This document shows, in pieces, positions 20,779 to 29,501 of a stretch of DNA of 64,000 nucleotides (positions within the stretch are counted from its first letter, which is position 1; every line of letters begins with the position of its first letter). A program made the translations under genes and the position numbers. The notes below the pieces were generated by a model. The model saw nothing but the letters and a program-made list of their open reading frames with translations. It did no database searches and was not told the origin of the DNA. The stretch spans positions 1,488,001-1,552,000 of the forward strand of contig NZ_CP110679.1 of the NCBI RefSeq assembly GCF_026167525.1, in the 5' to 3' direction. Origin of the DNA: Sphingomonas sp. M1-B02 (GTDB lineage Bacteria > Pseudomonadota > Alphaproteobacteria > Sphingomonadales > Sphingomonadaceae).

Positions 20779-21510
20779 ATGGGCCTGATCGTCTTTCCCG
20801 CGATCGACCTGAAGGCCGGCCAGGTCGTGCGCCTGGCAGAGGGCGATATGGACCGCGCAACCATCTATGGCGACGATCCCGCCGCGCAGGCCGAGGCCTT
20901 TGCGCAGGCAGGCGCCGAGTGGCTCCACGTCGTCGATCTCGACGGTGCCTTCGCCGGTGAATCGGTCAACGGCGCGGCGGTCGCCTCTATCGTCGAGCGC
21001 TTCGGCGGCAAGGTCCAGCTTGGCGGCGGCATCCGCAACCGCGATTCGATCGAGCGCTGGCTCGATCTGGGCGTCGCGCGCGTCGTGATCGGCACCGCGG
21101 CGCTGGAAGATCCCGACCTGGTGCGCGAGGCGGCGCGCGACAATCCGGGGCGGATCGTCGTCGCAGTCGACGCCCGGGACGGGCTGGTAGCGACCCGCGG
21201 CTGGGCTGACGTCTCCGACGTATCGGTGATCGATCTCGCCCGGCGCTTCGAGGATGCCGGCGTCGCCGCGCTGCTCTTCACCGATGTCGGCCGCGACGGG
21301 CTGCTGAAAGGGTGTAACGTCGAAGCCACCGTGGCGCTCGCCCGCGCGGTCTCCATTCCCGTCATCGCCAGCGGCGGAGTGACCGATATCGGCGACATCC
21401 ATGCGCTGCGCGGCCATGTCGACGACGGCGTCGAGGGCGTGATCACCGGCCGCGCACTGTACGACGGCCGGCTCGACCTCGCTTGGGCGATCGAGGTGGC
21501 AAAGGGATGA
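20779..21510 (+). CDS. hisA: ProFAR isomerase
   Basis: HisA performs the Amadori rearrangement of ProFAR to PRFAR. The 243-residue TIM barrel has the paired half-barrel signatures [20 protein letters not shown] with the catalytic Asp, [71 protein letters not shown] and [13 protein letters not shown]. The start is ATG at 20779, five bases after the hisH stop; a longer frame upstream is hisH antiphase. Confidence 0.97.
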   Translation: MGLIVFPAIDLKAGQVVRLAEGDMDRATIYGDDPAAQAEAFAQAGAEWLHVVDLDGAFAGESVNGAAVASIVERFGGKVQLGGGIRNRDSIERWLDLGVARVVIGTAALEDPDLVREAARDNPGRIVVAVDARDGLVATRGWADVSDVSVIDLARRFEDAGVAALLFTDVGRDGLLKGCNVEATVALARAVSIPVIASGGVTDIGDIHALRGHVDDGVEGVITGRALYDGRLDLAWAIEVAKG

Positions 21511-22265
21511 CCGTCCGGGCCCGCGTCATCCCCTGCCTCGACGTCGCCAACGGTCGCGTCGTCAAGGGAGTCAATTTCGTCGCGCTGACCGACGCCGGCG
21601 ATCCCGTCGAGCAGGCCCGCGCCTATGACGCCGCCGGCGCCGACGAGCTCTGCTTCCTCGACATCACCGCCAGCCACGAGGCTCGCGGCACGATGGTCGA
21701 TGTCGTCCGCCGCACCGCCGAGGTCTGTTTCATGCCGCTCACCGTCGGCGGCGGGGTGCGCACCGTCGACGATGCCCGCGCGCTCCTGCTCGCCGGGGCC
21801 GACAAGGTCGCGGTCAACAGCGCCGCAGTCGCGCGCCCCGAAGTCGTGTCCGAGATCGCCGATCGCATGGGCAGCCAGTGCGTCGTCGCCTCTATCGACG
21901 CGCGCAGAAGCGGCGACCATTGGGAAGTCTTCACCCATGGCGGCCGCCGCGCGACCGGCATCGACGCGGTCGAGCATGCGCTGCGGCTGGCCGAACTCGG
22001 CGCGGGCGAATTGCTGATCACCTCGATGGACCGCGACGGCACCCGCGACGGCTATGATCTCGAGCTGATCCGCACGATTGCCGATCAAGTTACCGTCCCG
22101 GTCGTCGCGAGCGGCGGCGTCGGCAATCTCGGCCATCTGGTCGAGGGCATCCGCGACGGCCATGCCTCGGCGGTGCTGGCGGCGAGCATCTTTCATTTCG
22201 GCGAAGCAACCGTGGCCCAAGCCCACGCCGCGCTGGCGGCGGCGGGGATCCCGGTTAGGGCGTAG
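21507..22265 (+). CDS. hisF: Imidazole glycerol phosphate synthase, cyclase subunit
   Basis: HisF closes the imidazole ring using PRFAR and ammonia from HisH. The 252-residue barrel shows [19 protein letters not shown] with the catalytic Asp, [67 protein letters not shown] with the second catalytic Asp, and [16 protein letters not shown]. It overlaps hisA by ATGA. Confidence 0.98.
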   Translation: MTVRARVIPCLDVANGRVVKGVNFVALTDAGDPVEQARAYDAAGADELCFLDITASHEARGTMVDVVRRTAEVCFMPLTVGGGVRTVDDARALLLAGADKVAVNSAAVARPEVVSEIADRMGSQCVVASIDARRSGDHWEVFTHGGRRATGIDAVEHALRLAELGAGELLITSMDRDGTRDGYDLELIRTIADQVTVPVVASGGVGNLGHLVEGIRDGHASAVLAASIFHFGEATVAQAHAALAAAGIPVRA

Positions 22266-22270
22266 TCGAT

Positions 22271-22398
22271 CCTCCCTGGCACGGGGAGGTGGCAGCGCGC
22301 AGCGCTGACGGAGGGGGCTCTCCACGAGGGACGCTCTTTGCGGCTCGCCCCCTCCACCACCGCTTCGCGGCGGTCCCCCTCCCCGTGCCGGGGGAGGA
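22271..22398. repeat. Paired-hairpin dispersed element, copy A
   Basis: Ends are hairpins, CCTCCCTGGCACGGGGAGG on the left and CCTCCCCGTGCCGGGGGAGG on the right, which are inverted repeats of each other. Between them lie GGCAGCGCGCAGCGCTGACG and a second inner hairpin (CCACCGCTTCGCGGCGG). The same architecture is seen at 25156-25279. It sits between hisF and a small gene in the his operon. Confidence 0.85.
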
Positions 22399-22441
22399 GT
22401 GGTTTAACCCTTCCCAAACCCCGACCTACTACACCACCCAA

Positions 22442-22627
22442 ATGCTCCGCCTCGCCCTCTTGCTGTTCCTCGCCACCCCCGCGCTGGCGAATCCCGCGCC
22501 GCATAGCGGCGTCGCCGGCAGCCGCTCGATGCCCGAGCTTTCCGACCTCGCGCTCTTCGCCTGCGCCGCGGCCGGCATCTGGTTCGTCCGCCGCAAGCTG
22601 CGCGCGCGCTTCCGCGCCAAGGATTGA
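22442..22627 (+). CDS. Small secreted or membrane-anchored protein between hisF and hisE
   Basis: A 61-residue protein with a signal peptide (MLRLALLLFLATPALANPAP), a short loop (HSGVAGSRSMPELSD) and a C-terminal membrane helix followed by basic residues (LALFACAAAGIWFVRRKLRARFRAKD). The end resembles a sorting-type tripartite signal, with a helix then an Arg/Lys cluster, though no PEP motif precedes it. It interrupts the otherwise enzymatic his operon. Unknown function. Confidence 0.62.
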   Translation: MLRLALLLFLATPALANPAPHSGVAGSRSMPELSDLALFACAAAGIWFVRRKLRARFRAKD

Positions 22628-22658
22628 CAGCGGCCCCCCGCTCCCGCAGCCGGAGCCC

Positions 22659-22973
22659 ATGCCCGACTATCTCGACACGCTCGAAGCCGTCATCCGCGAA
22701 CGCCGCGCCGGCGATCCCGATTCCTCCTACGTCGCCCGCCTGACCGCCAAGGGCCGCGCCAAGATCGCGCAGAAGCTCGGCGAGGAAGCGGTGGAAACCG
22801 TGATCGCGGCGCTGTCCGACGACAGGATCGCACTCACCAGCGAGGCCGCGGACCTGGTGTTCCATTTGGCCGTACTGCTGGCCGACGCCGGCCTCAGCCT
22901 GGACGATGTCCGCGCCGAACTCGCCCGGCGCGAGGGTGTGTCCGGTCTCGACGAGAAGGCGTCGCGCATCTGA
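22659..22973 (+). CDS. hisE: Phosphoribosyl-ATP pyrophosphatase
   Basis: HisE removes pyrophosphate from PR-ATP in the second step of histidine synthesis. The 104-residue protein is all-helical with the MazG-like metal motif: KIAQKLGEEAVETVIAAL followed by SEAADLVFHLAVLLAD, with Glu-Glu and Glu-x-x-Asp ligands. ATG at 22659 has GGAG upstream. hisI, hisG and hisD are not in this window. Confidence 0.95.
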   Translation: MPDYLDTLEAVIRERRAGDPDSSYVARLTAKGRAKIAQKLGEEAVETVIAALSDDRIALTSEAADLVFHLAVLLADAGLSLDDVRAELARREGVSGLDEKASRI

Positions 22974-22974
22974 T

Positions 22975-22993
22975 CCTCCCCGTTCCGGGGAGG
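22975..22993. repeat. Solo copy of the CCTCCCC hairpin element
   Basis: CCTCCCCGTTCCGGGGAGG follows the hisE stop by two bases. It matches the terminal hairpins of the paired elements and could act as a transcript-end structure. Confidence 0.7.
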
Positions 22994-23026
22994 ATCGGTT
23001 ACGGTGCGGCAAACTAGGAGCACCTT

Positions 23027-23410
23027 ATGCCCATCGACGCCACCCAGCCCTATGACCCCGACAACATCTTCGCGAAAATCCTGCGCGGCGAAATTCCTGC
23101 CAAGCCGATCTACGAGGACGCGCATGCCTTCGCCTTTCCCGACATCAATCCGCAGGCGCCGCAACATATATTGGTGATCCCCAAAGGCGCCTATGTCAGC
23201 TGGGACGATTTCTCTACGAAGGCGAGCGACGCCGAGATTGCCGGATTCATCCGCGCAGTAGGACTGGTCGCGCGGGAAGCGGGGATGGTCGAGGACGGCT
23301 ATCGCCTACTCGCCAATGTCGGCCAGCACGGCGGCCAGGAAGTCCCGCACCTCCACGTGCATATCTTCGCGGGGCGGCCCCTGGGCCCGATGCTCGCTCG
23401 CCAGGGCTGA
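23027..23410 (+). CDS. HIT-family nucleotide-binding protein
   Basis: A 127-residue histidine-triad protein that hydrolyses nucleoside phosphoramidates or adenylates. Motifs: DNIFAKILRGEIPAKPIYED at the N-terminus, HILVIPKGAYVSWDDF, and the triad HLHVHIFAG in QEVPHLHVHIFAGRPLGPML. It lies after hisE, an arrangement common in alphaproteobacteria, perhaps hydrolysing an intermediate-like adduct, which is inference. Confidence 0.95.
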   Translation: MPIDATQPYDPDNIFAKILRGEIPAKPIYEDAHAFAFPDINPQAPQHILVIPKGAYVSWDDFSTKASDAEIAGFIRAVGLVAREAGMVEDGYRLLANVGQHGGQEVPHLHVHIFAGRPLGPMLARQG

Positions 23411-23530
23411 GTCCGGCGGCCATGCCAGTTCGTCTCATCGCACTAAGGGATTGCACCCTCGGGTTTTGCGACTAGGCTCGCGCCTTTCCAATTCGGAGCG
23501 GCGCATCAGACGCCGTAAGGGGACCCATTC

Positions 23531-25096
23531 ATGATTTTCGGGCGCGTAAAGTCACTCGACGCCATTCTGGCCACAGCCGAGAAGAAATCGCTCCACCGAT
23601 CGCTCGGCGCCTTCCAGCTGACGATGCTCGGCATCGGCGCGGTGATCGGTACCGGTATCTTCGTTCTCACCGCCGAGGCTGCGCAAAAGGCCGGCCCCGG
23701 CATGATGCTGGCGTTCGTGATCGCCGGCTTCGTCTGCGCGGTCGCCGCGCTCTGCTACGCAGAAATGGCCGCGATGGTCCCGGTTTCGGGCTCCGCCTAT
23801 ACCTATAGCTATGCCGTGATGGGCGAACTGATCGCCTGGATGGTCGGCTGGGCCCTGATTCTCGAATATGCCGTTGCCGCGGGGGCGGTTTCGGTCGGCT
23901 GGTCAGGCTATGTCGTCGGCCTGCTCGAAAACGCGTTCGCGATCGACATTCCCGACATGCTGGTGCGTGGTCCCTATGACGGCGGGCTGATCAACCTGCC
24001 GGCGATGGCGATTGCCGGCCTCGTCACTTGGCTGCTGGTGATCGGCACCAAGGAGAGCGCGTTTGTCAATTCGATCCTCGTCCTGGTCAAGGTCGCCGCG
24101 CTGACGCTCTTCATCATCCTGGCGGTGCCGGCGATGAACATGCAGAATTTCGAGCCCTTCTCGCCGCTCGGCTTCGCCGGTGTATCAGCCGCCGCCGCCT
24201 CGATCTTCTTCGCTTATGTGGGCTTCGACGCGGTCTCGACCGCCGCGGAGGAAACCAAGAATCCGCAGCGCAACATGCCGATCGGCCTGATCGGTTCGCT
24301 CGCCATCTGCACCATCTTCTACCTGCTCGTCGCCGCCGGCGTCATTGGCAGCGTCGGCGCGCAGCCGATGCTGGGCCCCGACGGCGCGGCACTGCCCCCG
24401 GGCAGCATCGAGCTGACCAAGGCCTGCGCGGACAATGTCGCCGCCACCGGCCGCGACGCGGTTGTCTGCTCGAAGGAGGCCTTGGCCTGGACGCTGCGCG
24501 AAATCGGCTGGCCGCAGATCGGCAACCTCATCGGCCTCGCCGCCGGCCTGGCGCTGCCTTCAGTCATCCTGATGATGATGTTCGGCCAGACCCGCATCTT
24601 CTTCGTGATGTCGCGCGACGGCCTGCTTCCCGCGGTCTTTTCCAAGGTCCATCCGAAGTTCCACACCCCGCACGTCATCACGATCCTGACGGGCATCTTC
24701 GTGGCGATGTTCGCGGCCTTCTTTCCGGTCGGCAAGCTGGCCGACATCTCGAACTCGGGCACCTTGTTCGCCTTCGCCGCGGTGTCGATCGCGGTGCTGG
24801 TGCTGCGTCGGACCGATCCGAGCCGCCATCGTCCGTTCCGGACGCCCTTCATCACGATCACCGCGCCGATCGCGATTCTCGGCTGCGCCTATCTGTTCTA
24901 CAGCCTGGGGCATGACACCAAGCTGATGTTCGTGATCTGGGCGGCGATCGGGCTCGTCGTCTATTTCGCCTACAGCCGCCGCAAGAGCCATGTCGGCCAG
25001 GGCATCGTCGACGTCCACGAGGACGATCCCGACGCCCCGCCGCAGCCGGTCCCGCCGCTGCCGGGTGCCCCGACGCCGGGGTATAAGGACGCCTGA
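23531..25096 (+). CDS. APC-family amino acid permease (cationic amino acid transporter type)
   Basis: A 521-residue inner-membrane transporter with about 12 helices. The N-terminal part LGAFQLTMLGIGAVIGTGIFVLT is the APC substrate loop (GIGAVIGTGIF), followed by LCYAEMAAMVPVSGSAYTY and FFAYVGFDAVSTAAEETKNPQRNMPIGLIGSL. These match the CAT/YfnA branch, which usually moves arginine, lysine or other amino acids with protons. There is an extra periplasmic loop (SIELTKACADNVAATGRDAVVCSKEA), and the C-terminus is Pro-rich and cytoplasmic (PDAPPQPVPPLPGAPTPG). Confidence 0.92.
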   Translation: MIFGRVKSLDAILATAEKKSLHRSLGAFQLTMLGIGAVIGTGIFVLTAEAAQKAGPGMMLAFVIAGFVCAVAALCYAEMAAMVPVSGSAYTYSYAVMGELIAWMVGWALILEYAVAAGAVSVGWSGYVVGLLENAFAIDIPDMLVRGPYDGGLINLPAMAIAGLVTWLLVIGTKESAFVNSILVLVKVAALTLFIILAVPAMNMQNFEPFSPLGFAGVSAAAASIFFAYVGFDAVSTAAEETKNPQRNMPIGLIGSLAICTIFYLLVAAGVIGSVGAQPMLGPDGAALPPGSIELTKACADNVAATGRDAVVCSKEALAWTLREIGWPQIGNLIGLAAGLALPSVILMMMFGQTRIFFVMSRDGLLPAVFSKVHPKFHTPHVITILTGIFVAMFAAFFPVGKLADISNSGTLFAFAAVSIAVLVLRRTDPSRHRPFRTPFITITAPIAILGCAYLFYSLGHDTKLMFVIWAAIGLVVYFAYSRRKSHVGQGIVDVHEDDPDAPPQPVPPLPGAPTPGYKDA

Positions 25097-25115
25097 TCCG
25101 GCGTAGCGCACAAAG

Positions 25116-25151
25116 AAAGGGCCCGGGGAGCGATCCCCGGGCCCTTTTTCT
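25116..25151 (+). terminator. Rho-independent terminator
   Basis: AAAGGGCCCGGGGA and TCCCCGGGCCCTTT form a 14-bp perfect stem with loop GCGA, then TTCTTT. It ends the permease gene. Confidence 0.92.
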
Positions 25152-25155
25152 TTAT

Positions 25156-25279
25156 CCTCCCCGGTACGGGGAGGTGGCAGCGCATAGCGCTGACGGAGGG
25201 GGCTCTCCACGACGCGGCCAGCTTGCGGCCCGCCCCCTCCACCAGCCTTCGGCTGGTCCCCCTCCCCGTACCGGGGAGG
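25156..25279. repeat. Paired-hairpin dispersed element, copy B
   Basis: The ends are exact 19-base inverted repeats, CCTCCCCGGTACGGGGAGG and CCTCCCCGTACCGGGGAGG, each itself a hairpin. The interior begins TGGCAGCGCATAGCGCTGAC, nearly as in copy A, and holds a second inner hairpin (CCAGCCTTCGGCTGG). It lies between the permease terminator and the converging PfkB gene. Confidence 0.88.
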
Positions 25280-25285
25280 ACTAGC

Positions 25286-26284
25286 TCAGCCCAGCTTTTC
25301 GTCGGTCAGCTTCTTCAGGTCCACCTCGGCGCGCGCGCCATAATGCTGGATGATCTCCGCCGCGCAGATCGCGCCGAGGCGAAGCGAGTCCTCGAGCCCG
25401 CGGCCCTGCGCCTGGCCATGCAGGAAGCCCGCGGCGAACATATCGCCCGCGCCGGTCGTGTCGACCAGCTTGGCGATCGGCTCGGCGGGAACTTCGACTC
25501 GCTCGCTGCCCTGCAATGCCATCGCCCCCTGCTCGGAGCGGGTGACGACCAGCAGCGGCACCTTGCCATGGATATGCTCGACCGCGGCTTCGAAGCTCTC
25601 ATGCTCGCACAGCGCCAGCAGCTCATTCTCGTTGGCGAACAGGATGTCGATCAGGCCATCGGCGATCAGCTGCCGGAAATCGTCGCCGTGGCGCGAGATG
25701 CAGAACACGTCGCTGAGCGTGAAGGCGACCTTGCGGCCGTTGGCGCGGGCGATGTCGATCGCCTTGCGCATCGCCGCGCGCGGCTCCTCGGGATCCCACA
25801 GATAGCCTTCGAGATAGAGGATCGCGCCCTTGGCGATCACCTCCTCATCCAGCGCGGCGGCGGGCAGATATTGCGACGCCCCCAGGAAGGTGTTCATCGT
25901 CCGCTGCCCGTCGGGCGTGACGAAGATCAGGCAGCGCGCGGTGGTCGGCTGGCCCGGGCGCACCGGCGTGGCGAACGCGACCCCAGCGGCGCGCAGATCA
26001 TGCGCGAAGACCGCGCCGAGCTGGTCGTCGGCGACCTGGCCGATGAAGGCGGTCTTGCCGCCCAGCGCCGCGATCCCGGCGACGGTATTGCTCGCCGATC
26101 CGCCCGATACTTCGCGGCCCGGGCCCATCTTAGCATAGAGCGCGTCGGCTTCCTCGGGCGAGAACATCAGCTGCATCGAGCCCTTGGCGACGCCGATCTC
26201 CTCAATGAAACTGTCTTCGGCCTGGGCGAGGATGTCGACGATGGCATTGCCGATCGCGACCACGTCATAGGTGGGGCTGGTCAA
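25286..26284 (-). CDS. PfkB-family adenosine/sugar kinase
   Basis: A 332-residue kinase of the ribokinase (PfkB) family. N-terminal signature YDVVAIGNAIVDILAQ; substrate region SGGSASNTVAGIAALGG; C-terminal signature DTTGAGDMFAAGFLHG, whose Asp is the catalytic base. This mix, with VAIGNAIVD, is usual for bacterial proteins annotated as adenosine kinase; inosine, guanosine or a sugar are other candidates. The start is TTG at 26284 with GGAG seven bases upstream; a second TTG at 26341 is possible. It is divergent from the EI24 gene. Confidence 0.9.
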   Translation of the reverse strand: MTSPTYDVVAIGNAIVDILAQAEDSFIEEIGVAKGSMQLMFSPEEADALYAKMGPGREVSGGSASNTVAGIAALGGKTAFIGQVADDQLGAVFAHDLRAAGVAFATPVRPGQPTTARCLIFVTPDGQRTMNTFLGASQYLPAAALDEEVIAKGAILYLEGYLWDPEEPRAAMRKAIDIARANGRKVAFTLSDVFCISRHGDDFRQLIADGLIDILFANENELLALCEHESFEAAVEHIHGKVPLLVVTRSEQGAMALQGSERVEVPAEPIAKLVDTTGAGDMFAAGFLHGQAQGRGLEDSLRLGAICAAEIIQHYGARAEVDLKKLTDEKLG

Positions 26285-26340
26285 TTCTTGGCTCCAATTG
26301 GGTTGCGTCGACGCACTAGGGACAGGCAAGGGAGAGCGCA

Positions 26341-27030
26341 ATGTTACAGGCCTTCTTCCTCTCGCTCGGCCAGTTGCTCGATCCGCGCATTATGATGGTG
26401 TTCCTCAAGTCGCTGATCGTGACCTTGCTGCTGTTCGCTTGCGGGGGCGTGGGGCTTTGGTTTGCGATGGATTGGCTCGGGGCCGTCGCCGGATCCTGGC
26501 TTGGCATGAACGGCGGAAGCGGTGCCTTTGCGAGCATCGCCACGCTTGTGTTGCTGCTGATCGCCTGGTGGCTGCTGTTCCGCGCGATCGCGGTCGCGGT
26601 GATCGGCATCTTCGCAGACGAAGTCGTCGCGGCGGTGGAAGCGAAACATTATCCCGGCGCGCATGCCGGCGCGCGCGACCTCCCCTTTGCGCGCTCGCTA
26701 GCGATGGGGCTGGGCTCGGCGGGGCGGATCGTTGCCGTCAACCTGCTGCTTTCGCCGGTCTATCTGATGCTGCTGATCACCGGTGTGGGCACGGCAATCC
26801 TGTTCTTCCTGGTCAACAGCTGGCTGCTCGGTCGCGATCTCGGTGACATGGTCGCCGCCCGGCACATGCCTTATGATGCGCTACCCGCGTGGCGCAAGCA
26901 GACCGGGGGGCACCGCTTCCTGCTCGGCGCGATCGGCACGGCCCTGTTCCTGGTCCCGATCCTCAATCTGCTCGCCCCGATCGTCGGCGCGGCGATGGCG
27001 ACGCATCTTTTCCATCGGAGACTCGCATGA
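26341..27030 (+). CDS. EI24-domain (CysZ-like) membrane protein
   Basis: A 229-residue protein with about four to five hydrophobic helices: IVTLLLFACGGVGLWFAMDWL, IATLVLLLIAWWLLFRAIAVAVIGIF, RIVAVNLLLSPVYLMLLITG and FLLGAIGTALFLVPILNLLAPIVGAAM. The arrangement and the motif FADEVVAAVEAKHYP are typical of EI24 proteins. In enterobacteria CysZ is a sulfate importer; there is no cys gene nearby, so the substrate here is open. It overlaps the next gene by ATGA. Confidence 0.85.
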   Translation: MLQAFFLSLGQLLDPRIMMVFLKSLIVTLLLFACGGVGLWFAMDWLGAVAGSWLGMNGGSGAFASIATLVLLLIAWWLLFRAIAVAVIGIFADEVVAAVEAKHYPGAHAGARDLPFARSLAMGLGSAGRIVAVNLLLSPVYLMLLITGVGTAILFFLVNSWLLGRDLGDMVAARHMPYDALPAWRKQTGGHRFLLGAIGTALFLVPILNLLAPIVGAAMATHLFHRRLA

Positions 27031-27386
27031 AATTCTGGATCCTCGCCGCCGGACTCGCGCTGGGCGCATGCGGCGGCAGCGGCGCCGAAGTACGCCCGGC
27101 CGCCCATATCCCCGTCCCCACCGCCGCGCTGCCGGCAAATGTCGGCGCGATCCTCGGCCAAACCGGCAATGCGATGATCGCGCGCTTCGGCAAGCCGCAG
27201 CTCGATATCGTCGAGGGGCGCGGGCGCAAATTGCAGTTCGCCGGACCGATCTGCGTGCTCGATGCCTATCTCTACCCGGCGGCCAACGGCCGCGGGGATC
27301 CTACCGTAACCTATCTCGACACCCGGCAGCGCGACGGTGGTCCCATCGACCAGGCAAGCTGTGTCGCGGCTTTGGGGAAGCGGTGA
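27027..27386 (+). CDS. Small lipoprotein, unknown function
   Basis: A 119-residue lipoprotein with lipobox LGAC in KFWILAAGLALGACGG. The mature part begins Ser/Gly-rich, then has AILGQTGNAMIARFGKPQLDIVEGRGRKLQF, CVLDAYLYPAANG and TYLDTRQRDGGPIDQASCVAAL, with two cysteines that may pair. The pattern AMIARFGKPxLD resembles SmpA/BamE-like small lipoproteins, but I cannot confirm this. It overlaps the EI24 gene by four bases. Confidence 0.72.
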   Translation: MKFWILAAGLALGACGGSGAEVRPAAHIPVPTAALPANVGAILGQTGNAMIARFGKPQLDIVEGRGRKLQFAGPICVLDAYLYPAANGRGDPTVTYLDTRQRDGGPIDQASCVAALGKR

Positions 27387-27390
27387 TTTC

Positions 27391-27490
27391 TTCTCCCCTT
27401 CCGCTTGCGGGAGGGGTCGGGGGAGGGGCTGTCAAATATCAGTTCGCCCGCGGCACTCCCCTCCCCTAACCCCTCCCGCAAGCGGGAGGG
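27391..27490. repeat. Dispersed element, copy C (variant)
   Basis: Starts TCTCCCCTTCCGCTTGCGGGAGGGG and ends CCCCTCCCGCAAGCGGGAGGGG; both ends are hairpins and inverted with respect to each other. It is a variant of copies A and B with a different interior (GGGGAGGGGCTGTCAAATATC). It lies between the lipoprotein and queG stop codons. Confidence 0.75.
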
Positions 27491-27493
27491 GAA

Positions 27494-28546
27494 TTAGGCA
27501 GAAAGTCGCGCCAGCGCCCACTCAGCCGCCTCGCGCACCACCGCATCAGGATCGTCGAGCAACGCGCGCACAGGCCCGATCAGCGCCATACTCCCGCTAT
27601 TCCCCGCCGCGATCAGACAATTGCGCACCATCCGGTCCCGCCCGATCCGCTTGATCGGCGACCCTGAAAACACCTCGCGAAACCCGGCATCGTCGAGCGC
27701 CAGAAGGTCGGCCAGCCCGGGCGCCGTCAGCTCGGCTCGCGGCGCGAAGGCGAGGTTCGCCTGCGCCGAAGCCGCAAACTTGTTCCACGGGCAGACCGCC
27801 AGGCAATCGTCGCAGCCATAGATGCGATTGCCCATCGCCGCGCGAAACTCGAGCGGGATCGGTCCCTTATGCTCGATCGTCAGGTAGGAGATGCAGCGCC
27901 GCGCATCGAGCCGATAGGGGGCGGGAAAGGCATCGGTCGGGCACGCGCTCTGGCAGGCGCTGCAACTGCCGCACAGATCCCGCCCCGCCTCGTCGGGCGC
28001 CAGTTCCAGCGTGGTGTAGATCGCGCCCAAAAACAGCCAGCTGCCATGATCGCGGCTGACCAGATTGCTATGCTTGCCTTGCCAGCCCAGCCCCGCCGCC
28101 TCGGAGAGCGGCTTCTCCATCACCGGCGCGGTATCGACGAACACCTTGACGTCCGCGCCGGGGGCCACCCCGACCAGCCAGCGCGCCAGCTCCTTCAGCC
28201 GCCGCTTGATCACGTCATGATAGTCGCCGCCCTGCGCATAGACCGAGATGCGGCCCACCTCCCCTTCCCCGGCCAGCGCCAGCGGGTCGCTCGCGGGCGC
28301 ATAGCTCATCCCAAGCGCGATCACCGATCGCACCTCGGGCCATAGCGACGCGGGGCTCTCGCGCTGGTGCGCGCGCTCCTCCATCCAGATCATCGATCCG
28401 TGCCGCCCCTCGGCCAGCCATTCGCGCAGCCGTGCGCCCGCCGCCGGCGCGGCGTCGGTGCGCGCGATCCCGCAATCCGCGAAGCCGATTTCGGCCGCTT
28501 TCGCCTTCAGTCGGGCTTCCAATGGCTTGTCTTGCCGCACGCGCAC
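27494..28546 (-). CDS. queG: Epoxyqueuosine reductase QueG
   Basis: QueG reduces epoxyqueuosine to queuosine in tRNA, using cobalamin and two iron-sulfur clusters. The 350-residue protein has an N-terminal cobalamin-binding part (MSYAPA at [11 protein letters not shown]), then [16 protein letters not shown] and [14 protein letters not shown], two ferredoxin-type [4Fe-4S] motifs with the CxxCxxCxxxCP spacing, and a C-terminal HEAT-like repeat. The start is GTG at 28546, with GTG at 28540 as an alternative. It is the third queuosine gene of the window. Confidence 0.96.
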   Translation of the reverse strand: MRVRQDKPLEARLKAKAAEIGFADCGIARTDAAPAAGARLREWLAEGRHGSMIWMEERAHQRESPASLWPEVRSVIALGMSYAPASDPLALAGEGEVGRISVYAQGGDYHDVIKRRLKELARWLVGVAPGADVKVFVDTAPVMEKPLSEAAGLGWQGKHSNLVSRDHGSWLFLGAIYTTLELAPDEAGRDLCGSCSACQSACPTDAFPAPYRLDARRCISYLTIEHKGPIPLEFRAAMGNRIYGCDDCLAVCPWNKFAASAQANLAFAPRAELTAPGLADLLALDDAGFREVFSGSPIKRIGRDRMVRNCLIAAGNSGSMALIGPVRALLDDPDAVVREAAEWALARLSA

Positions 28547-28577
28547 CCGCTACCACGAAGCTCTGGATTTTAGGGGC

Positions 28578-29501
28578 ATGAATTTGAGCAGCGATCTGGC
28601 CGTCAGCGCCACCGGCCTCGTCAAGCGCTTCGGCGATCGGCGCGCGGTCGACGGCGTGAGCGTCGCCGTGCCCACCGGCATGATCTACGGCGTGCTGGGC
28701 CCCAACGGCGCGGGCAAGACGACCACGCTGCGCATGCTGCTCGGCATCATCGAGCCCGACGAGGGCGATCGGATGCTGCTCGGCCGCTCCAATCCCCGCG
28801 AGGCGAGCGATCAGGTCGGCTATTTGCCCGAGGAACGCGGCCTCTATCCGGGTATGAAATGCAAGGAAGCGATCGCCTTCATGGGCGCGCTGCGCGGCCT
28901 GCCCTGGGCGACCGGGCGCAAGCGCGCCGCCGGGCTGCTCGAGGCCGCCGGGCTCGGCCACGCCGCCGACGACAAGATCCGCAAACTTTCGAAGGGCATG
29001 GCGCAGCTGGTCCAGTTGCTCGGATCGATCGTCCACGAACCCGATCTGCTCGTGCTCGACGAACCCTTTTCGGGGCTCGATCCGGTCAATCAGGAGCGGC
29101 TCGAGAAATTGATCCGCGCCGAGCGCGACCGCGGCGCGACGATCCTCTTTTCCACCCACGTCATGGCGCATGCCGAGCGGCTGTGCGATCGGCTGTCGAT
29201 CATCGCCGGCGGCAAGGTCCGCTTCGAGGGCACAGTGAACGAGGCCCGCGCGCTGCTGCCGCTGAAGGCGCATTACACCCCGCATAACGATATCGAAGGC
29301 GCCGGCGCGCTGCTTCCCGCCGATGCCGAGCGCGAGAATGGCAGCTGGCGCTTCACCGTGCCCGATGAGGGGATGGAGGCTCTGCTCGTGCGGCTGATCG
29401 ACGCCGGCTACGGCATATCGGGCCTGTCGATCGAGCGGCCGGGGCTGCACGACGCCTTCGTCAAGATCGTCGGCGAACAGGCATTGGAGGAAGCGGCATG
29501 A
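28578..29501 (+). CDS. ABC transporter ATP-binding protein
   Basis: A 307-residue ATPase for an ABC-2 type exporter. Walker A GPNGAGKTTTLRMLL, Q-loop VGYLPEERGLYP, signature LSKGMAQLVQLLGS, Walker B DLLVLDEPFSGLDP and switch His in ILFSTHVMAHAERLC are all present. The C-terminal 80 residues form an extra domain (ALLPLKAHYTPHND) as in DrrA-type or NatA-like ATPases. It overlaps the permease gene by four bases. Confidence 0.95.
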   Translation: MNLSSDLAVSATGLVKRFGDRRAVDGVSVAVPTGMIYGVLGPNGAGKTTTLRMLLGIIEPDEGDRMLLGRSNPREASDQVGYLPEERGLYPGMKCKEAIAFMGALRGLPWATGRKRAAGLLEAAGLGHAADDKIRKLSKGMAQLVQLLGSIVHEPDLLVLDEPFSGLDPVNQERLEKLIRAERDRGATILFSTHVMAHAERLCDRLSIIAGGKVRFEGTVNEARALLPLKAHYTPHNDIEGAGALLPADAERENGSWRFTVPDEGMEALLVRLIDAGYGISGLSIERPGLHDAFVKIVGEQALEEAA

